64,000 nt of DNA. It comes from Micromonospora inositola (GTDB taxonomy: Bacteria; Actinomycetota; Actinomycetes; Mycobacteriales; Micromonosporaceae). Position numbers and translations under genes: made by a program. The notes beneath the pieces were generated by a model. It had not been told where the DNA came from. It saw only the letters and a list, made by a program, of their open reading frames with translations, and did no database searches. The DNA lies in NCBI RefSeq assembly GCF_900090285.1, contig NZ_LT607754.1, positions 6,598,001 to 6,662,000 of the forward strand, in the 5' to 3' direction. This document shows, one piece after another, positions 26,506 to 34,712 of this stretch. The first letter of the stretch is position 1; every line of letters starts with the position of its first letter.

Positions 26506-26826
26506 TCACCTCACCCGCTCCGCCGGCGGCGCTCCGAACCGCACCCGCGGACCCGGTTCGAGCACGACGTGCTCGTCGCGCCCGTCCGCCCACCGGGAAG
26601 CGCTCGGGTCCACCAGGTGCGCGATCTCCTCGTGTCGCAGCCAAGCGAGCGTCTCCAGCTCCAAGGCGTCCAGCCAGCCGCTCTTGCCCGATCGCAGATC
26701 GGTGATCTTCAACCGCGGCGAGTTGCCCTGCCGGTCGCATGTCACGCGCACGGCAGCGAACTCGTTGTCGATGACAAAGCCGTCCTCCACGAACCGGCTC
26801 CCTTCTGGTCCTGCATTCGACGCCAT
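26506..26826 (-). CDS. Small conserved protein beside Rieske dioxygenase
   Basis: 106 residues. FVEDGFVIDNEFAAVRVTCD, LKITDLRSGKSGWLDALELE and TLAWLRHEEIAHLVDP form a compact beta-rich domain with no known catalytic motif. I recall small proteins starting with this FVIDNEF pattern next to aromatic-ring dioxygenase genes in other actinomycetes, sometimes labelled dihydrodiol dehydrogenase without evidence. It sits 10 bases after the dioxygenase beta subunit gene. A role in dioxygenase assembly or regulation is conceivable but unproven. Confidence 0.75.
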   Translation of the reverse strand: MASNAGPEGSRFVEDGFVIDNEFAAVRVTCDRQGNSPRLKITDLRSGKSGWLDALELETLAWLRHEEIAHLVDPSASRWADGRDEHVVLEPGPRVRFGAPPAERVR

Positions 26827-26835
26827 GACCCGGAC

Positions 26836-27417
26836 CTAGAGGATGAAGGCGATGACGGGGAGTTCCTCGTTCCGGTTGATCAGCGTCACCTTCTTGTAGG
26901 AGATGCGGAACCGACGCAGCGGGTCATCAGCGGCGGGGTCGTTCGCGCGGAGCCGATACTCGGCCGTCCCGACCCACTGCACGTGATGGTGCCGACGCAG
27001 TTCGGTGACCTCGAACCGGCACCGCACCGGAAAGTCCCCGGCCGCGGCGTCCGGAACCCATGTGCTGCTGCCCAGGCCGGGCTGGACGTTCGTCACGGCC
27101 CGGCTCATCTGCGTGTAGGGGTCCTGCGAAAAGACCCAGTCGCCGGCGAGCCGCTCGATCCGACGGTCGAGGCGCACGCAACTGTCGTAGATGAGCGACA
27201 CCTGGTCCTCGGGATCCGGGGCCTGTCCGCCGGCGGGGACCCAGTAGACGACGTCGTCGGTGCAGAGCGAGAACCACTCGCGGTACTGGTGGGTGTCGAG
27301 CAACGACGCCTCGGCGTACAGGAAGTCCTCGATCTCGTCCCGCCGCGGCGCCCGCCCGCCCGACGCGCGGACGCCGATAGTGCTGCCGGCTGCTGCCATG
27401 GTCGCCGCATCGCTCAT
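26836..27417 (-). CDS. Rieske dioxygenase beta subunit (operon 1)
   Basis: 193 residues from ATG 27417. NTF2-like fold of ring-hydroxylating dioxygenase small subunits: IEDFLYAEASLLDTHQYREW, FSLCTDDVVYWVPAGG, QMSRAVTNVQ and FRISYKKVTLINRNEELPVI. It stabilises the alpha3beta3 hexamer and has no cofactor. The start overlaps the alpha-subunit stop (ATGA), so the two subunits are made in step. Confidence 0.93.
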   Translation of the reverse strand: MSDAATMAAAGSTIGVRASGGRAPRRDEIEDFLYAEASLLDTHQYREWFSLCTDDVVYWVPAGGQAPDPEDQVSLIYDSCVRLDRRIERLAGDWVFSQDPYTQMSRAVTNVQPGLGSSTWVPDAAAGDFPVRCRFEVTELRRHHHVQWVGTAEYRLRANDPAADDPLRRFRISYKKVTLINRNEELPVIAFIL

Positions 27418-28715
27418 GACTGCGTCATCCTGTCCTTGTAGTGCTTCCAGATCGCGCGCTGGGCGATCTCGTCCTTCGTGCGTCCGGTCGGCTGCCCGAG
27501 GGAGTTCGTGCTCTCCCGGTGCAGGCCGCGACTGAGGTCGAGCCACTCCTCGCCGGACCCGATCCGGGACTCGATCCCGGCCTGGTTGCGCTCGAACACC
27601 TCGATGTCGTCCTGGAGGACCATCCCGGCCGGCCCGTAGCTCACCTCGTGCCGGCGCAGCCGCGCGCGGTTGATGAGCGGATCGGCGCCGCGCAGGTTGA
27701 AGACGTAGTGGTAGTAATGGGTCGTCCGCACCCCGACCGGCGTGATGATGCGCAGATCGTTCTGGAGCATGAACAGGTTGGGGAAGACCATCATGTGCGG
27801 AACGGCCTGCTTGAGGACCGCGTTCGCGCCTTCCTCCCCAAGCCGGCGCCGCAACGAGTCCTCGTACTCGCGCTGGACCTCGTCCGGTACGACGGATTCC
27901 GTGACACCGCCTCCGACGGTTCGGATGCCGCTGCCGAAGTCCATCGCGGTGTGCCCGTTGCCGAGATCGATGTTGACGGCCTCGGAGTCGGCATCCTCCG
28001 TCGAATACCAGACCTTTCGCAGGTCCTCGTCCATGTCCCAGATGCCACGGTGGACGAAGCCGGCGTGGTAGTCGTCGACCGAGTTCTCCAGCGGCATCTT
28101 CCAGTTGGCTCTGATCACCATCTTCTCGACCCCGACTATGTCGATCTCACCCGTCGGGGAGCGGTCGACATAGCGGTCCAGGTGCGGCACCGCGGCGCCG
28201 AGGGTCTCGATCAGCGACGGCCCCTCGGGCGAGAAATTCACGAAGACGAACCCCCGGTACGTCTCTAGCCTCGGCACCGGGACGAGGTTGAGCTCCTCGC
28301 CCTCCTTGCCGTATCCCGGGGCGTAACCGGCGCGGAACGTCCGGCCCAGAAGCTTCCCACCGTTGTTGAAGGTCCAGCCGTGGTAGGCGCAACGGAACAC
28401 CTGGGCGCTGCCGGAGTCGCGCATGCACAGGACGTTGCCCCGGTGCGGACACCGGTTGATCATGGCGTGGATGTCGCCGTCCTCGTCCCGCGTGATCACG
28501 AGCGGGACGAGAGAGACCAGCCGCGTCACGTAGTCGCCCGGCTGTGCGATCTCGCTGTCGTGGCAGGCGAAGACCCACTCCTTGCGCCAGATCTGCTCGA
28601 CCTCGCGGCGGAAGATCTCCTCGTCGTAGTAGACCCGGCCGTGCACCCGGTCATGGCGGACCAGGTCCTCGAAATCAATCCGCTTGTTGACACCAGTTTC
28701 CGCGGAGACGGTCAT
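27414..28715 (-). CDS. Rieske dioxygenase alpha subunit (operon 1)
   Basis: 433 residues. Rieske [2Fe-2S] ligands are C89 and H91 (RCPHRG) and C109 and H112 (CAYHGW). The mononuclear iron site is DDYHAGFVH with H217 and H222 and bridging Asp just before. A shared electron path from ferredoxin is supplied by genes at the end of this operon. The enzyme would add O2 to the ring to give a cis-dihydrodiol. Substrate unknown; the preceding binding-protein gene suggests an anionic, actively imported aromatic. AGGAGG stands ahead of ATG 28715. Confidence 0.94.
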   Translation of the reverse strand: MTVSAETGVNKRIDFEDLVRHDRVHGRVYYDEEIFRREVEQIWRKEWVFACHDSEIAQPGDYVTRLVSLVPLVITRDEDGDIHAMINRCPHRGNVLCMRDSGSAQVFRCAYHGWTFNNGGKLLGRTFRAGYAPGYGKEGEELNLVPVPRLETYRGFVFVNFSPEGPSLIETLGAAVPHLDRYVDRSPTGEIDIVGVEKMVIRANWKMPLENSVDDYHAGFVHRGIWDMDEDLRKVWYSTEDADSEAVNIDLGNGHTAMDFGSGIRTVGGGVTESVVPDEVQREYEDSLRRRLGEEGANAVLKQAVPHMMVFPNLFMLQNDLRIITPVGVRTTHYYHYVFNLRGADPLINRARLRRHEVSYGPAGMVLQDDIEVFERNQAGIESRIGSGEEWLDLSRGLHRESTNSLGQPTGRTKDEIAQRAIWKHYKDRMTQS

Positions 28716-28749
28716 GCGCGTTCCCCTCCTGTCACCCGTTTGCGGCGGC

Positions 28750-29874
28750 TCACCGGCCGAAGTACTTCTGCGAGAAGGCCTCGACCTGCTCGTGGTTGGC
28801 GATCACGTTGTCCAACCGCGTCTCGATGACCTCGGTGTAGTGAGCCATGTCGGACTTCGGGTCGGGCACCTTGATGTTGCTGCGCGCCGGCGTCAGGCCG
28901 CCCTTGGCGACGAGCGTCTGGCCCTCTTCGGACATCAGGAACGACATCCAGACCTTCGCGGCGTTCGCGTGCGGCGCACCCTTCGTCATCGAGAGGTTGG
29001 CCGGCCCGATGTACGGCTTTCCGCCGGGGAAGACGAGCTCAACCCGGTCCCTACCGCTGCCCTTGATCTCACCGATGCTGAACGCCCCGAACGGGAAGTA
29101 CGCCGCGACGTCGCCCCGCACGAGCCGCGCCACGTTGTCCGCGTGTACCGGCCCCAGCTGCACGTTGGAGCGTTCGCCGAGGGTGTTCAGGTAGGAGGCG
29201 CCGTACTTCTCCTCGCCCTCCATCGCGACGGCCCAGGTGAAGCCGCCACTGCCGAGCAACGGGTCCGCGAAGATGACGGGCTCCGTGATCGACCCGTCCG
29301 CCAGGGACCACCAGTCCGAGACCTTGCTCGGGTCGAGCTTGGATTTGTTCACCGCGACGCCGTACAGGGTGAGCTGGAAGGGATACCAGAAACCGTCCTC
29401 GTCGAACTCCGCCGCCTTCGTCAGGAAACCGGGGAAGCCCGTCGGCTTGAACGCCTCCGAGAGTCCTTCCTTCTTCATGATCTCGCCGTACTGCACGCCC
29501 AGGCCCACGGTGTCGACCGTCCGGTTGCCCGCCCGCTGCTCGGCGCGCAGGCGCTCGAGCGTCTCGGCGGCGCGCAGCGGCGTGATGCTGAGCTTGATGC
29601 CGTACCGGTCCTTCATGATGTTTTGCATCTGCTTGGCGATGTCGGGGTTCAGCGTCGAGCCGACGTGGTTCACCGACCCCTCGTCACGGGCCTTGGCGAG
29701 GACGTCCGCCCCCAGACCGAAGTCGTCGGCCTGGCTGGATGTGCCCGCCGAGCCCGCACCGGACTTGGCGTCGTCACCGCAGGCGGCGAGCGCGCCCGCC
29801 AGAACAACCGCCAGGACGAGAGCGGCGGCGCGCCTGCGGTTCGCGACCACGGCCCGTACGGGGAATATGCTCAT
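28750..29874 (-). CDS. ABC importer substrate-binding lipoprotein (iron(III)-type)
   Basis: 374 residues. Signal sequence with lipobox LAGALAAC (Cys32), then a family 1 periplasmic-binding fold: RDEGSVNHVGSTLNPDIAKQ, TPLRAAETLERLRAEQRAGN, FADPLLGSGGFTWAVAMEGE, AYFPFGAFS and GAPHANAAKVWMSFLMSEEG. Close in outline to FbpA-like proteins, but the Tyr pair that binds ferric iron is not evident, in line with an organic ligand. AGGAGG precedes ATG 29874. It lies between the ATPase gene and the dioxygenase genes. Confidence 0.92.
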   Translation of the reverse strand: MSIFPVRAVVANRRRAAALVLAVVLAGALAACGDDAKSGAGSAGTSSQADDFGLGADVLAKARDEGSVNHVGSTLNPDIAKQMQNIMKDRYGIKLSITPLRAAETLERLRAEQRAGNRTVDTVGLGVQYGEIMKKEGLSEAFKPTGFPGFLTKAAEFDEDGFWYPFQLTLYGVAVNKSKLDPSKVSDWWSLADGSITEPVIFADPLLGSGGFTWAVAMEGEEKYGASYLNTLGERSNVQLGPVHADNVARLVRGDVAAYFPFGAFSIGEIKGSGRDRVELVFPGGKPYIGPANLSMTKGAPHANAAKVWMSFLMSEEGQTLVAKGGLTPARSNIKVPDPKSDMAHYTEVIETRLDNVIANHEQVEAFSQKYFGR

Positions 29875-29977
29875 GGTGCCTCCTGGGACGTAAATGCTCG
29901 GGGATGTGTGCGGCGGGAGCCGCGACCATCGCGGCTCGAGGACCTGGGTGACCGCTTGTGACGCAAGCGGCCCGGGA

Positions 29978-31240
29978 TCATGCGACCTTTGTGGATACGC
30001 CGCCCTGGCTCTGCGGCCCCGAGGGCTGGGCCGGGGGTCGGTTTTCCCGCAGCAGCCGGACGAACTGGGGCAACACCGTGATCCTGACGAGGGACCCGAC
30101 GTCGACGAGACCCCGCTGCTGGGCGTGGACGGTGAGCTTCTCCCCGCCCACGTCGACCGTGATCTCCCACTGCTCGCCGAGGAAGGTCACGCTCTCGACC
30201 GCGCCGACCAACCCGTCGACGTCGCGCGACCCGTTCGTCGCCGCATCCGGTTCGACGTCGACCTGCAGCGCCACATGCTCCGGCCGGACGAGCACCCGAC
30301 ACGTGTCGTCCGGCGCGACGTCGTCACCGGGCGCGGTGGCACGCAGCCGGCCGATGGTCCCGTGCGCGCCGTGGAGCTCGACCTCACCCGACCCGTCGGT
30401 GACGCGCTCGACGCGCCCGTCGAGGAAGTTGGCGGCGCCCATGAAGGAGGCGACGAACTCGCTGCGGGGGCGCTCGTACACGTCCTGCGGGGATCCTTCT
30501 GCGACGATCCGTCCGGCGTTCATCACGATGACGCGGTCGGAGAGGGCGCAGGCCTCGACCTGGTCGTGGGTGACATACACGGCGGTCATCTGCAGCTCCT
30601 GCTGAAGGCGCCTTAGGTCGAGCCGCATCTGTCTGCGGAGCCCGGCGTCGAGGTTGCTCAGCGGTTCGTCCAGCAGCAGGATCCGCGGCTCGTGCACGAT
30701 GGCGCGGGCGATGGCCACGCGCTGCTGCTGACCACCGCTGAGGCGCGTGGGCGACCGGTCCGCGAAGTCCTCCATCTGCACGCGGGCCAGCGCGCGCATG
30801 ACGCGGTCGCGGATCTCACCCTTGGAAACACGCCTGGCCTTCAGCGGATAGCCGACGTTCTGCGCCACCGTCATGTGGGGCCAGAGCGCGTAGCTCTGGA
30901 ACACCATCCCGAACGGACGTCGGTGCACGGGCGTCCACTGATCGTCGGTGGAGAGGGCCCAGTCGCCGACGCGGATGGAGCCGGAGGTGGGGCGCTCCAG
31001 TCCGGCGATCGTTTTCAGCGTCGTGGTCTTGCCGCACCCGCTCGGGCCCAGCAGGCTCACGAACTCGCCGTCGGACACGTCGAAGCTGACGTCGTCCATC
31101 GCCGGGGTCGTCGTGCCCGGGTAGAGCTTGGTCAGGTGCGAGATGGACAGGACCCGGCCCGTCGCGCCCGGTGCTTGCGCGGTGGGGGCGGTCAACGATG
31201 GCATGGCGCCGTCGGTCGCGTTGCGGGTTGCCGTCTCCAT
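29978..31240 (-). CDS. ABC importer ATPase (FbpC/PotA-type)
   Basis: 420 residues. Walker A LGPSGCGKTTT at about residues 64-74, Q-loop MVFQSYALWPHMTV, signature LSGGQQQRVAIARAI, Walker B RILLLDEPLSNLD and the H-loop THDQ. A C-terminal TOBE domain of about 100 residues (CRVLVRPEHVAL, FLGEQWEITVDVGG) follows. First gene of the long minus-strand array, with GGGAG upstream of ATG 31240 and the IclR-type palindromes at 31.36-31.43 kb in its upstream region. Confidence 0.94.
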   Translation of the reverse strand: METATRNATDGAMPSLTAPTAQAPGATGRVLSISHLTKLYPGTTTPAMDDVSFDVSDGEFVSLLGPSGCGKTTTLKTIAGLERPTSGSIRVGDWALSTDDQWTPVHRRPFGMVFQSYALWPHMTVAQNVGYPLKARRVSKGEIRDRVMRALARVQMEDFADRSPTRLSGGQQQRVAIARAIVHEPRILLLDEPLSNLDAGLRRQMRLDLRRLQQELQMTAVYVTHDQVEACALSDRVIVMNAGRIVAEGSPQDVYERPRSEFVASFMGAANFLDGRVERVTDGSGEVELHGAHGTIGRLRATAPGDDVAPDDTCRVLVRPEHVALQVDVEPDAATNGSRDVDGLVGAVESVTFLGEQWEITVDVGGEKLTVHAQQRGLVDVGSLVRITVLPQFVRLLRENRPPAQPSGPQSQGGVSTKVA

Positions 31241-31356
31241 CTAAGCTCCCTCTGACCTGGTGCGCATTGTCTGACCCGGTTGGCCGTCCCGGTCATGCGA
31301 CCGAGTCGGTAGCTTCCGCTAAAGCTCTCGGCAGGAAGATGCGCCGTCAACGACCG

Positions 31357-31427
31357 CGTTCCGATGAACGGGACGGGCGGGAGAACGTTCCGGATCCGCC
31401 CCCGGCTGGATGCCGTTCAGTGGAACG
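31357..31427. promoter_or_regulatory. Two CGTTC-N4-GAACG palindromes in the divergent promoter region
   Basis: CGTTCCGATGAACG at 31357-31370 and CGTTCAGTGGAACG at 31414-31427 share a 14-base form with perfect 5-base arms. Their right half AGTGGAACG also occurs at 34471-34479 upstream of the IclR gene. IclR regulators commonly bind GTTCC/GGAAC-type palindromes. The pair is placed to control both the array beginning at 31240 and the divergent hydrolase gene at 31528. Confidence 0.5.
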
Positions 31428-31527
31428 AGCGCATTGCCGCGAGCGCGGGATGACTCGCATAGTCGCTCGTGCGACGAACGGAGTGAGCACGGTCGTGCTC
31501 CGCAGCCCTACGAGCCCGGGAGAGTGC

Positions 31528-32373
31528 ATGAAGGTCTCAGTCGACGGCGTCTCGATCAACTACCACGACGCGGGCACCGGCGAGCCGGTCATCCTGCTGC
31601 ACGGCTCCGGGCCAGGTGTCTCGGCGGCCGAAAACTGGTCGCGGACGCTCGACGTCCTCGCCGACCGGGGATTCCGGGCGATCGCGCCGGACGTCGTCGG
31701 TTTCGGTGACAGCGACCGTCCGGAGGGCTTCCAGTACGACGCCCGTGGCTGGGCGGAGAGCATTCGTGGGTTCATGTCGGCACTCGATCTCGGCTCGGCC
31801 CACCTGGTCGGCAACTCGATGGGTGGCCGCATCGCGTTGACCCTCGCCGGAGCGACGCCCCACCTGGTGCGGTCGTTGACGCTCATGGGGGTCCGGGCGC
31901 CCTCCGTGCCGCCGGCCGCCGGGCTGGGGAAGGTCCGTGGCTACGAGCCGTCGCTGGAGAACATGCGCTCGCTGCTGACCGACTACTTCGTCGTCGACCC
32001 CGCCGTCGTCACCGACGAGGTGGTCACCCGGCGCTACGAGGCGAGCACGCGGCCGGGTGAGCACGAGCACTACCGCCGGATGTTCTCCTATCCGGGAGCG
32101 AACGATCTCCCGCTCAGCGACGACGACCTCCGGAGCCTGGCGGTTCGCACCCTCATCGTCCACGGACGCGAGGACAAGGTGATCCCGGTCGACCACACGT
32201 ACGCCATGGCCGCGCTGATCCCGGACGTGGTGTCGGTGGTCGTCAGCGGGTGCGGACACTGGGTGCAGGTCGAGCAGGCCGACATGTTCGAAAGCCAGCT
32301 CACGGCGTTTCTCCGCGGCTATGGGGACGCCGGAGAGAGCGCGCGGGCGCGCCAGAGCGCGGGGACGGTGTAG
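31528..32373 (+). CDS. Alpha/beta-hydrolase, probable meta-cleavage-product C-C hydrolase
   Basis: 281 residues from ATG 31528 with GGGAGAG upstream. NYHDAGTGEPVILLHGSGPG gives the oxyanion region, nucleophile Ser97 in LVGNSMGGRIA, acid Asp in VHGREDKVIP and base His in VSGCGHWVQVEQ. The HGSGPGVSAAENW start and GNSMGG elbow are the marks of MhpC/BphD-like enzymes that hydrolyse the ring-opened vinylogous diketone. It is divergent from the main array and is followed with a 1-base gap by the LLM gene. The array also has a second hydrolase (in the MFS fusion). Confidence 0.9.
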   Translation: MKVSVDGVSINYHDAGTGEPVILLHGSGPGVSAAENWSRTLDVLADRGFRAIAPDVVGFGDSDRPEGFQYDARGWAESIRGFMSALDLGSAHLVGNSMGGRIALTLAGATPHLVRSLTLMGVRAPSVPPAAGLGKVRGYEPSLENMRSLLTDYFVVDPAVVTDEVVTRRYEASTRPGEHEHYRRMFSYPGANDLPLSDDDLRSLAVRTLIVHGREDKVIPVDHTYAMAALIPDVVSVVVSGCGHWVQVEQADMFESQLTAFLRGYGDAGESARARQSAGTV

Positions 32374-32374
32374 A

Positions 32375-33394
32375 ATGCGCTTCGGACTACTGCTCACCAC
32401 GCAGCACCACCCCGGCGAGGACATCCAGGCGATCATGCACGGTCACCTGGAGATGGTCCGGCACGCCCGCGACGGCGGCTGGGACTCCGTGTGGGCCGGT
32501 CAGCACTACCTGCAGACGGGGCTCGCCGGCATGCAGCCCGTGCCGCTGCTGGCGCGCTTCGCCGCTGAGGCGCACGGCATGACGCTCGGCACCTGCATCC
32601 AGCTCCTGTCCCTGCAGAACCCGGTCGCCGTCGCGGAGGAGACAGCCAACCTGGACGTGCTGAGCGGTGGCCGGTTCGTCTACAGCGCCGGGCTCGGCTA
32701 CCGGGATGTCGAGTACCAGGCCTTCGGGCTCGATCGATCCGACGGCGTACGCCGCTTCGAGGAAAACCTGTCGGTGGTGAAGCAGCTCTGGTCCGGCGAC
32801 CCCGTCGACGTGGACCTGCCATGGTGCCGGATCAACCAGGTGCAGCTGACGCTTCCGCCGATCCAGCGTCCGCACCCCCCGGTGTGGATCGCGGCCAACA
32901 GCGACGCCGCCGTGCGACGCGCTGCCCGGGTGGGCGACGCGTGGCTGATCAACCCGCACGCGACGCTGCCGACGATCGCGCGGCAGCACGAGCTGTTCCT
33001 GCACGCGCGGGAGGAAGCGGGACTCCCGGCGCCGACCACGACACCCATCGTGCGGGAGGCGATCTGCGCGCCCGACTCGGCGACCGCCGCGCGACTGGCC
33101 GCCGCACACCTCGGGGAGAAGTACAAGAGCTACACCGGGTGGGGGCAGGACAAGGCGCTGCCGCGAACCGACCGTGACTTCGAAGCGCCGTACGAGGAGC
33201 TGGCACGGGGTCGCTTCGTCGTGGGCTCCCCCGCCCAGTGTCTCGACGACCTCGGCCGCATCGTCGAGCGCGTCGGCGCCGACCACCTCATCCTCCGCGT
33301 CAACTGGGCCGGCATGACGATGGCGGACTCACTGCGGACCATCGACCTGCTCACCTCGGAGGTGCTTCCGCATCTGCGTACGCCGCGCGACTGA
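32375..33394 (+). CDS. LLM-class flavin-dependent oxidoreductase
   Basis: 339 residues. Luciferase-like TIM barrel: MRFGLLLTTQHHPGED, SVWAGQHYLQ, GTCIQLLSLQNPVAVAEETA, SGGRFVYSAGLGYRDVEYQAFG, RFEENLSVVKQLW, RPHPPVWIAANSDAAVRRAARVGD and FVVGSPAQCLDDLGRIVERVG. The family uses FMN or F420 for monooxygenation or hydride transfer; which one cannot be told here. Translationally linked to the hydrolase gene (TAGAATG). It may act on a substrate side chain or a dead-end intermediate of the operon 1 pathway. Confidence 0.88.
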   Translation: MRFGLLLTTQHHPGEDIQAIMHGHLEMVRHARDGGWDSVWAGQHYLQTGLAGMQPVPLLARFAAEAHGMTLGTCIQLLSLQNPVAVAEETANLDVLSGGRFVYSAGLGYRDVEYQAFGLDRSDGVRRFEENLSVVKQLWSGDPVDVDLPWCRINQVQLTLPPIQRPHPPVWIAANSDAAVRRAARVGDAWLINPHATLPTIARQHELFLHAREEAGLPAPTTTPIVREAICAPDSATAARLAAAHLGEKYKSYTGWGQDKALPRTDRDFEAPYEELARGRFVVGSPAQCLDDLGRIVERVGADHLILRVNWAGMTMADSLRTIDLLTSEVLPHLRTPRD

Positions 33395-33434
33395 CGGCAA
33401 CGGGAGGCAGGAGTGGAGCGAGGGGTCGTCACGG

Positions 33435-34289
33435 TCAGCTGAACGAACCGGGCTGACTGCCGTGGCCAATGACGTCGGCCCAGACGGCGGCGGCCACTCT
33501 CTCCATCTGGGGTAGGTGCTCGCTGACCGAGACCTGTGAGGGTCTGCCGCAGAGGGAGAAGGCGGCCACGGCGCGGCCGGAGCCTCTGAGCGGGACCGAA
33601 ATGCAGGAGACGCCGGCGTAGGCCTCCTCACGATCCTGCGCATATCCGGCCTGCCGCGCCTGAGCCAGTTCACGCAGGAGCGCATTCGGACTCGCCATCG
33701 TGTTCCGCGTGAATGCCGTCAGGGTCACGGACATGAGTCGCTCGACGTCCGCCGCGGAACCGAAGGCCAGCAGGGCCTTCCCCAGCGCCGTGCAATACGC
33801 CGGCATTCGCCCGCCCTGCCTCGTCGGCAGTTGGAACCCGCGAACGAGGATCCGCTCGAGGTAAACGACATTTGTTTCGTGTAGCACACCGAGCTGAACC
33901 GCGAGTCCGGTGCGCGCGCTGAGCGCGTGCAAATGCGGCATCGCGCAGTCGCGCAGAATCTTGTAGCGATCGGCCAGGCCACCGATTTCGAACAGCCGGA
34001 TGCCGATCCGGTAACCGTTCGGATCCCTCTCCAGCCAACCCAGCAGCACCAACTGCTCCGCGAGCCGATGCACCGTCGACTTCGGCATCGCGGACTCGCT
34101 CACGAGCTCGGCCAACGTCATCACGGGCCGGTCACTGCCGAAGGAGCTGAGCAGCTGCGCGGCTCGCACCAGAACGGACCGTTCATTGGGCCGCTCGTCG
34201 ACGCCCCCCGGCGAGCTACTCAGTCCTCTCCCGTTGCAGACTCGCGACGGCGGGATCGGCGTTTCGGTTTGTGCCAGTGAATGAGACAT
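33435..34289 (-). CDS. IclR-family regulator of operon 1
   Basis: 284 residues. N-terminal winged helix (SVLVRAAQLLSSFGSDRPV, LAELVSESAMPKSTVHRLAEQLVLLGWLERD) and C-terminal effector domain (GLAVQLGVLHETNVVYLERI, GRMPAYCTALGKALLAF, ISVPLRGSGRAVAAFSLCG). Such proteins sense aromatic acids and often repress or activate catabolic genes. It is convergent with the LLM gene and close to both divergent units. A half-matching copy of the palindrome lies 180 bases upstream of its start. The first 40 residues are disordered. Confidence 0.9.
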   Translation of the reverse strand: MSHSLAQTETPIPPSRVCNGRGLSSSPGGVDERPNERSVLVRAAQLLSSFGSDRPVMTLAELVSESAMPKSTVHRLAEQLVLLGWLERDPNGYRIGIRLFEIGGLADRYKILRDCAMPHLHALSARTGLAVQLGVLHETNVVYLERILVRGFQLPTRQGGRMPAYCTALGKALLAFGSAADVERLMSVTLTAFTRNTMASPNALLRELAQARQAGYAQDREEAYAGVSCISVPLRGSGRAVAAFSLCGRPSQVSVSEHLPQMERVAAAVWADVIGHGSQPGSFS

Positions 34290-34712
34290 CGGAACGCGCT
34301 CCTAGCGATCTGCTGGCCACCTTTGGGATCCGGCACCTCGTGCGCACAACTCTGTCGGTAATTTCGGGATGACGACCCGATCCAGCAGCTACTGGTGAGC
34401 CTCAGGCTAGGGGCGTCCACAAAGATCGTCAAGGTTTCGCGGAGGTTACAAGCGGTGGGCCGTCCCATTGAGTGGAACGGGGCCCGCGCCGCGGCTCACG
34501 AGCACGACCAACGCTTCGGAGCAGGCATGCGACCGCCAAACCGGCCACAATGAGGAGCGCGGCGGAGAGGGGCTCCCGGCAGCAGCGGGATCCATCGATC
34601 AATGGGCCGGGAACGCCGAAGCGTCGGGTGGTCGATATCGGGCGGGCGGCGCAAGACAACGCCGCGCGCTATCGGCAAGCAATTGAGGGAATTGGATTCT
34701 GAGACGTCCTGG
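34290..34712. promoter_or_regulatory. Intergenic region with one IclR-type half-palindrome
   Basis: About 420 bases between the IclR gene start and the end of the carboxyltransferase gene. Only small shadow frames are present. CATTGAGTGGAACG at 34466-34479 shares the half-site AGTGGAACG with the divergent promoter region at 31.4 kb. I see no other structure. Confidence 0.4.
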
